Assembly (NCBI GenBank): GCA_017546605.1
Contig: JAFYSH010000002.1
Span: forward strand, 1 to 64,000
DNA: 64,000 bases
Origin: Bacteroidales bacterium
GTDB lineage: Bacteria > Bacteroidota > Bacteroidia > Bacteroidales > UBA932
Reading direction: 5' to 3'
Of this stretch, positions 60,609 to 64,000 are shown piece by piece (the stretch's first letter is position 1; each line of letters opens with the position of its first letter). The notes under the pieces were generated by a model. It did not search any database. It had not been told where the DNA came from and saw nothing but the letters and a program-made list of their open reading frames with translations. The translations under genes and the position numbers were made by a program.

Positions 60609-63152
60609 ATGAAGTCAAAAAAACGAATCTTAGTTGTAGTCCTGCTGCTGGCGCTGTTTCAAGGATGGTCCACGCTGCCTGCACAGGCGTTGAAAAAGTC
60701 TCAAACTCCCCATTCGGTACGTTCGGAATATCGCTTTGAAAAGGGCTGGAAATTTACGCGAGAAGATCAAGTGGAATTTGCTGCGGTGGCGTTCAATGCC
60801 ACAGCCTGGCAATCTGTGACGGTACCGCACGATTGGGCCATTTATGGGCCTTTCAGCATTCATAATGACCAGCAGCATACGGCCATCCAACAAGATGGTC
60901 AGACAGAAGCGATGGAGCACGCTGGCCGTACTGGTGGGTTGCCTTTTGTTGGAACAGGCTGGTATCGATTGCGTTTTGAAGTACCTGATTTTAAGGAGGG
61001 AAAAAAGGCAACCTTGCTATTTGATGGCGCGATGAGTCAGGCGCAAGTCTATTTGAATGGTCAGGCTGTGGGACAATGGCCGTCCGGATACAATTCTTTT
61101 TATTTTGATGTGACTCCTTATTTGTTACCGGGTCAAGAGAATGTGCTGGCCGTACGTTTGGAAAATCAAGTGGAATCGTCGCGTTGGTATCCGGGGGCCG
61201 GATTGTACCGGAATGTCCATTTGGTAGTGACCGAAGAGGTATATGTGCCTACTTGGGGAACCTTTGTAACAACGCCGCTTGTTACCGATGACTTGGCTCG
61301 GGTGGCATTGAAGACGGAATTGGCCTACCCCGATTGGGTAGATCGCTCGACGATTCGGATAGAAACAGCTATTCTGGATCCGTTAGGACAGGAAGTGGTG
61401 CGCCAGGTGGACGCATTGAGCTGCTTTGATGCACATAGTTTTGAGCAGACCTTTGCAGTGACCCATCCGGAGCTTTGGACCTTGGAGAGCCCGTCGCTAT
61501 ACACTGCTGTTTCAAAAATATACGTAGGTGATGTATTGAAAGATGAGTATCGGACCCGTTTTGGAATCCGTAGCCTGGAGATCATTCCAGACAAAGGGTT
61601 TTTCTTGAATGGAAAACAGACGAAGTTCCAGGGGGTATGTTTGCACCATGATCTGGGTCCTTTGGGGGCTGCGGTGAATGACGCCGCAATCCGTCGTCAG
61701 CTTCGTATCTTGAAGAACATGGGCTGTAATGCAGTCCGTACTTCGCACAACATGCCGGCACCGGAATTGGTGCAAGCCTGTGATGAAATGGGTATTATGT
61801 TGATGCTGGAATCCTTCGATGAGTGGAAAGCGGCCAAGGTGGGAAATGGCTATCATCAGTTTTTTGACGAATGGGTAGAAAAAGATTTGGTAAATCTAAT
61901 TCGTCATTATCGTAATCATCCCAGTGTGGTGATGTGGTGCATCGGTAATGAAGTGCCGGATCAATGGAACGGAAACCGGGGACCGAAGTTGTCCCGCCGT
62001 CTGCAGGATATCTGTCATCGGGAGGATCCTACCCGGCCGGTAACTCAGGGAATGGACGCTCCGGATGCCGTGGTTAACAACAACATGGCTGCAGTGATGG
62101 ACGTGGCTGGTTTTAATTATCGGCCGCACCGTTATCCTGAGAATTATCAGAAATTGCCTCAGCAGATTATTTTGGGAAGTGAAACCGCTTCTACCTTGAG
62201 TGCGCGAGGTGTATATAAGTTTCCGGTCCAACGTCAGTCCATGCGACGTTATGCCGACCATCAGGCATCTTCGTACGATGTGGAGCATTGCGGTTGGTCG
62301 AATTTGCCGGAGGATGATTGGATCTGGCACGAGGACAAGCCTTGGGCCATTGGTGAATTTGTATGGACGGGCTTTGATTACTTGGGGGAACCGACCCCGT
62401 ATTACAGTGATTGGCCGAGTCACTCCTCGCTGTTTGGTATCGTGGACTTGGCGGGTTTGCCCAAAGACCGGTACTACCTCTATCGCAGCCATTGGAATCA
62501 ACAAGAGGAAACTTTGCATATTTTGCCGCATTGGACCTGGCCTGGTCGGGAAGGAGAGGTGACCCCCATATTTGTCTATACCAATTATCCGAGTGCTGAG
62601 CTGTTTATCAACGGAGTTAGCCAGGGAATCCGGACCAAGGACCGGAGTGTGACCCCAGAAAATAGTGCCGATTCAGCTTCGGTGGTGGATTTCAAACGGC
62701 AGCAACGTTACCGTTTGATGTGGATGGATACTCGCTATGAGCCGGGTACTGTCAAAGTAGTGGCATACAACGAGGCGGGAGAGGCCGTGGCAACCGCTAC
62801 CCAGGTAACGGCGGGAGTCCCGCACCATTTGGTGCTGGAAGCTGACCGTACGCAATTGACGGCTGACGGACGGGATTTGTGCTTTGTGACGGTCAAGGTT
62901 GTGGACAAGCACGGCAATCTTTGCCCCGATGCGCAGCATTTAATTGAATATACGGTAACTGGCAGTGGTTTCTATCGCGCAGGTGCCAATGGAAATACGG
63001 TATCGTTGGAACTTTTCCACGAACCGAAGATGAAGGTTTTCAACGGGATGATGACCGCCATTGTTCAGAATGACGGCACATCCGGTGAAATTGTCTTGAA
63101 AGCTAAGGCCAAAGGTTTACGCCAAGCCGTAATTAAAATACAAGTACACTAA
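60609..63152 (+). CDS. Glycoside hydrolase family 2 (beta-galactosidase-like)
   Basis: An 847-residue exported enzyme (signal peptide ending near PAQA). The jelly-roll sugar-binding domain (residues ~30-215), Ig-like domain (~215-320) and TIM barrel (~320-610) are in GH2 order. The acid/base is Glu448 in WCIGNEVPDQW and the nucleophile is Glu583 in WAIGEFVWTGFDYLG. A DUF4982-like domain and an invasin/Big-type domain (HHLVLEADRTQLTADGRDL) make up the C-terminus. Beta-galactosidase is the best label; exact glycan unknown. The longer frame to 60348 overlaps the LysR gene and is rejected. Its 3' end overlaps the next gene by 36 nt. Confidence 0.9.
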   Translation: MKSKKRILVVVLLLALFQGWSTLPAQALKKSQTPHSVRSEYRFEKGWKFTREDQVEFAAVAFNATAWQSVTVPHDWAIYGPFSIHNDQQHTAIQQDGQTEAMEHAGRTGGLPFVGTGWYRLRFEVPDFKEGKKATLLFDGAMSQAQVYLNGQAVGQWPSGYNSFYFDVTPYLLPGQENVLAVRLENQVESSRWYPGAGLYRNVHLVVTEEVYVPTWGTFVTTPLVTDDLARVALKTELAYPDWVDRSTIRIETAILDPLGQEVVRQVDALSCFDAHSFEQTFAVTHPELWTLESPSLYTAVSKIYVGDVLKDEYRTRFGIRSLEIIPDKGFFLNGKQTKFQGVCLHHDLGPLGAAVNDAAIRRQLRILKNMGCNAVRTSHNMPAPELVQACDEMGIMLMLESFDEWKAAKVGNGYHQFFDEWVEKDLVNLIRHYRNHPSVVMWCIGNEVPDQWNGNRGPKLSRRLQDICHREDPTRPVTQGMDAPDAVVNNNMAAVMDVAGFNYRPHRYPENYQKLPQQIILGSETASTLSARGVYKFPVQRQSMRRYADHQASSYDVEHCGWSNLPEDDWIWHEDKPWAIGEFVWTGFDYLGEPTPYYSDWPSHSSLFGIVDLAGLPKDRYYLYRSHWNQQEETLHILPHWTWPGREGEVTPIFVYTNYPSAELFINGVSQGIRTKDRSVTPENSADSASVVDFKRQQRYRLMWMDTRYEPGTVKVVAYNEAGEAVATATQVTAGVPHHLVLEADRTQLTADGRDLCFVTVKVVDKHGNLCPDAQHLIEYTVTGSGFYRAGANGNTVSLELFHEPKMKVFNGMMTAIVQNDGTSGEIVLKAKAKGLRQAVIKIQVH

Positions 63153-64000
63153 TACGGCAGCAATGATAGCCAAGGTAAAAAGGGTCAGCGTCCATCGTTT
63201 CCAGGGTGCGAGGCCCTTTTTCTTGTAGGGATCCTGGAGTTTGAGTTTGGGAAAGTGTGCACTTTCGGTCAGAGTTGCTCCAAATGGTATGCTGATTTTG
63301 GAAATGGCATTGACAGCCCATCCGTTGGCATTCAGCAAAGGAGAAAGGTTACGACGGCGCAGTTTTAACCAAGCCATCACCATGGCAGGACCGGAAATGG
63401 CCAGTAACAGTCCGAAGAACAGGATAATGATTTGCCACCAGGAGAGGCTGACTACCCCTTTGATCAAGTCGGCCAGGGCTGTTGCGATCATACCGAAAGC
63501 CATACCAATGGCTGCAAAGATACCGGCAACTTTTGCGATGTCAAAGGGGGGCGCTGCTGGAGTTGCCGCTTTGGGATCAGTGCCGGCTACAGGAAGCTGG
63601 GCAGAAGCCAGTTTGGCGTTCATATCTTGCATGATTTTGGCGTCTTTATCCGCTGCATTTTTATTGATGAGGTTTTCGATTGCGGCACTCAGACGACGGT
63701 AGGGAGACCAGAAAGCTTGGCCGATGCTGATGGGGTTATCAATGATTTTGGTGACCACGGCATCCCATTCAACACCGTTGTTGTCGTAGTAAATGGCATT
63801 TTTTCCAACGCAGATATCTCCAACACTGCCGACTGTCATCGTGGCTACAATTTGTTGTTTGGTAGCTTTGGCTTTGTTGAAGCAATCGCAATAAATCAGG
63901 TACATACCGCTGTTGGCGGCTGCAGCGCTGTGCTTGCCCGTATCACTAACCTGCATACAGAAAAGACAGGCCCGTTGGTCGATGATCAGGGTGCCGGATT
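63117..64000 (-). CDS. Membrane protein of unknown function (5' part outside the window)
   Basis: The frame is open through the right edge; 293 residues are visible. The visible part has a cysteine-bearing stretch near the edge (LIIDQRACLFCMQVSD), a beta-rich segment (GSVGDICVGKNAIYYDNNGVEWDAVVTKI), an Ala/Pro linker (around residues 145-155 of the visible part) and then three hydrophobic helices (KVAGIFAAIGMAFGMIATAL, WWQIIILFFGLLLAISGPAM and a final LFTLAIIAAVLVYLYF). I do not recognise the family. It overlaps the GH2 gene end by 36 nt. Confidence 0.7.
   Translation of the reverse strand, partial: SGTLIIDQRACLFCMQVSDTGKHSAAAANSGMYLIYCDCFNKAKATKQQIVATMTVGSVGDICVGKNAIYYDNNGVEWDAVVTKIIDNPISIGQAFWSPYRRLSAAIENLINKNAADKDAKIMQDMNAKLASAQLPVAGTDPKAATPAAPPFDIAKVAGIFAAIGMAFGMIATALADLIKGVVSLSWWQIIILFFGLLLAISGPAMVMAWLKLRRRNLSPLLNANGWAVNAISKISIPFGATLTESAHFPKLKLQDPYKKKGLAPWKRWTLTLFTLAIIAAVLVYLYFNYGLA

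Overview
The window looks like chromosomal DNA of a gut- or oral-type Bacteroidales bacterium. Five promoters fit the Bacteroidetes form TTTG-N19-21-TAnnTTTG (or the TAATTTCG variant), genes are mostly read without Shine-Dalgarno sites, and the proteins are typical of the order: Mfa-like fimbrillins, BACON, BspA-type LRR, PL29_N/DUF4988, FISUMP, DUF4923, DPP-IV and many lipoproteins with acidic residues just after the lipobox cysteine. Both window ends cut genes. No tRNA, rRNA, CRISPR array, integrase or complete insertion sequence was seen.

Left third (1-16 kb). After a truncated beta-helix surface protein and a YidE/AspT-type transporter comes a small AT-richer two-gene unit, a GHKL ATPase plus an STAS-like DUF4325 protein. 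Next is a three-gene surface lipoprotein operon (5688-12776): a duplicated collagen-like PL29_N protein, a fimbrillin-LRR-BACON-M64 metallopeptidase fusion and a fimbrillin-FISUMP protein. Three gene-poor gaps (5072-5687, 12777-13263, 14206-14941) carry a family of CCGG-centred palindromes. The last gap also holds a nested inverted-repeat element of about 188 nt bracketed by exact 35-nt direct repeats, next to an Rpn-type nuclease gene.

Middle (15-44 kb). Housekeeping and envelope genes dominate: gapA, a giant amidase-like protein, a wlbA-wbpE-wbpD-like set for UDP-2,3-diacetamido-glucuronate sugars, stress proteins (peroxiredoxin, HtpG, Hsp20, desulfoferrodoxin, nitroreductase), an operon of sensor, TrkH, RecD-like helicase and DPP-IV, and a tightly coupled operon of phosphosugar mutase, GH3 and GH95-like enzymes. 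A short malic enzyme lacking the phosphotransacetylase half follows, then an NYN protein and a YitT protein.

Right third (44-64 kb). A secreted transglutaminase-like protein, an Mpv17-like membrane protein and a lone PAS protein are followed by a candidate catabolic operon (49243-55458): M1 aminopeptidase, ROK kinase without the usual zinc cysteines, MFS transporter, SIS protein and creatininase-family hydrolase. Thioredoxin-fold proteins (TlpA-like, periplasmic Trx, Bcp), Fn3-type lipoproteins, an iron-sulfur flavoprotein with its LysR regulator and a GH2 glycosidase complete the window.

The strongest candidates for something undescribed are the ATPase/STAS-like pair, the 188-nt nested element, the M64 fusion operon and the ROK/MFS/SIS/creatininase cassette. 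All functions are inferred from sequence features read by eye; no database search was run.
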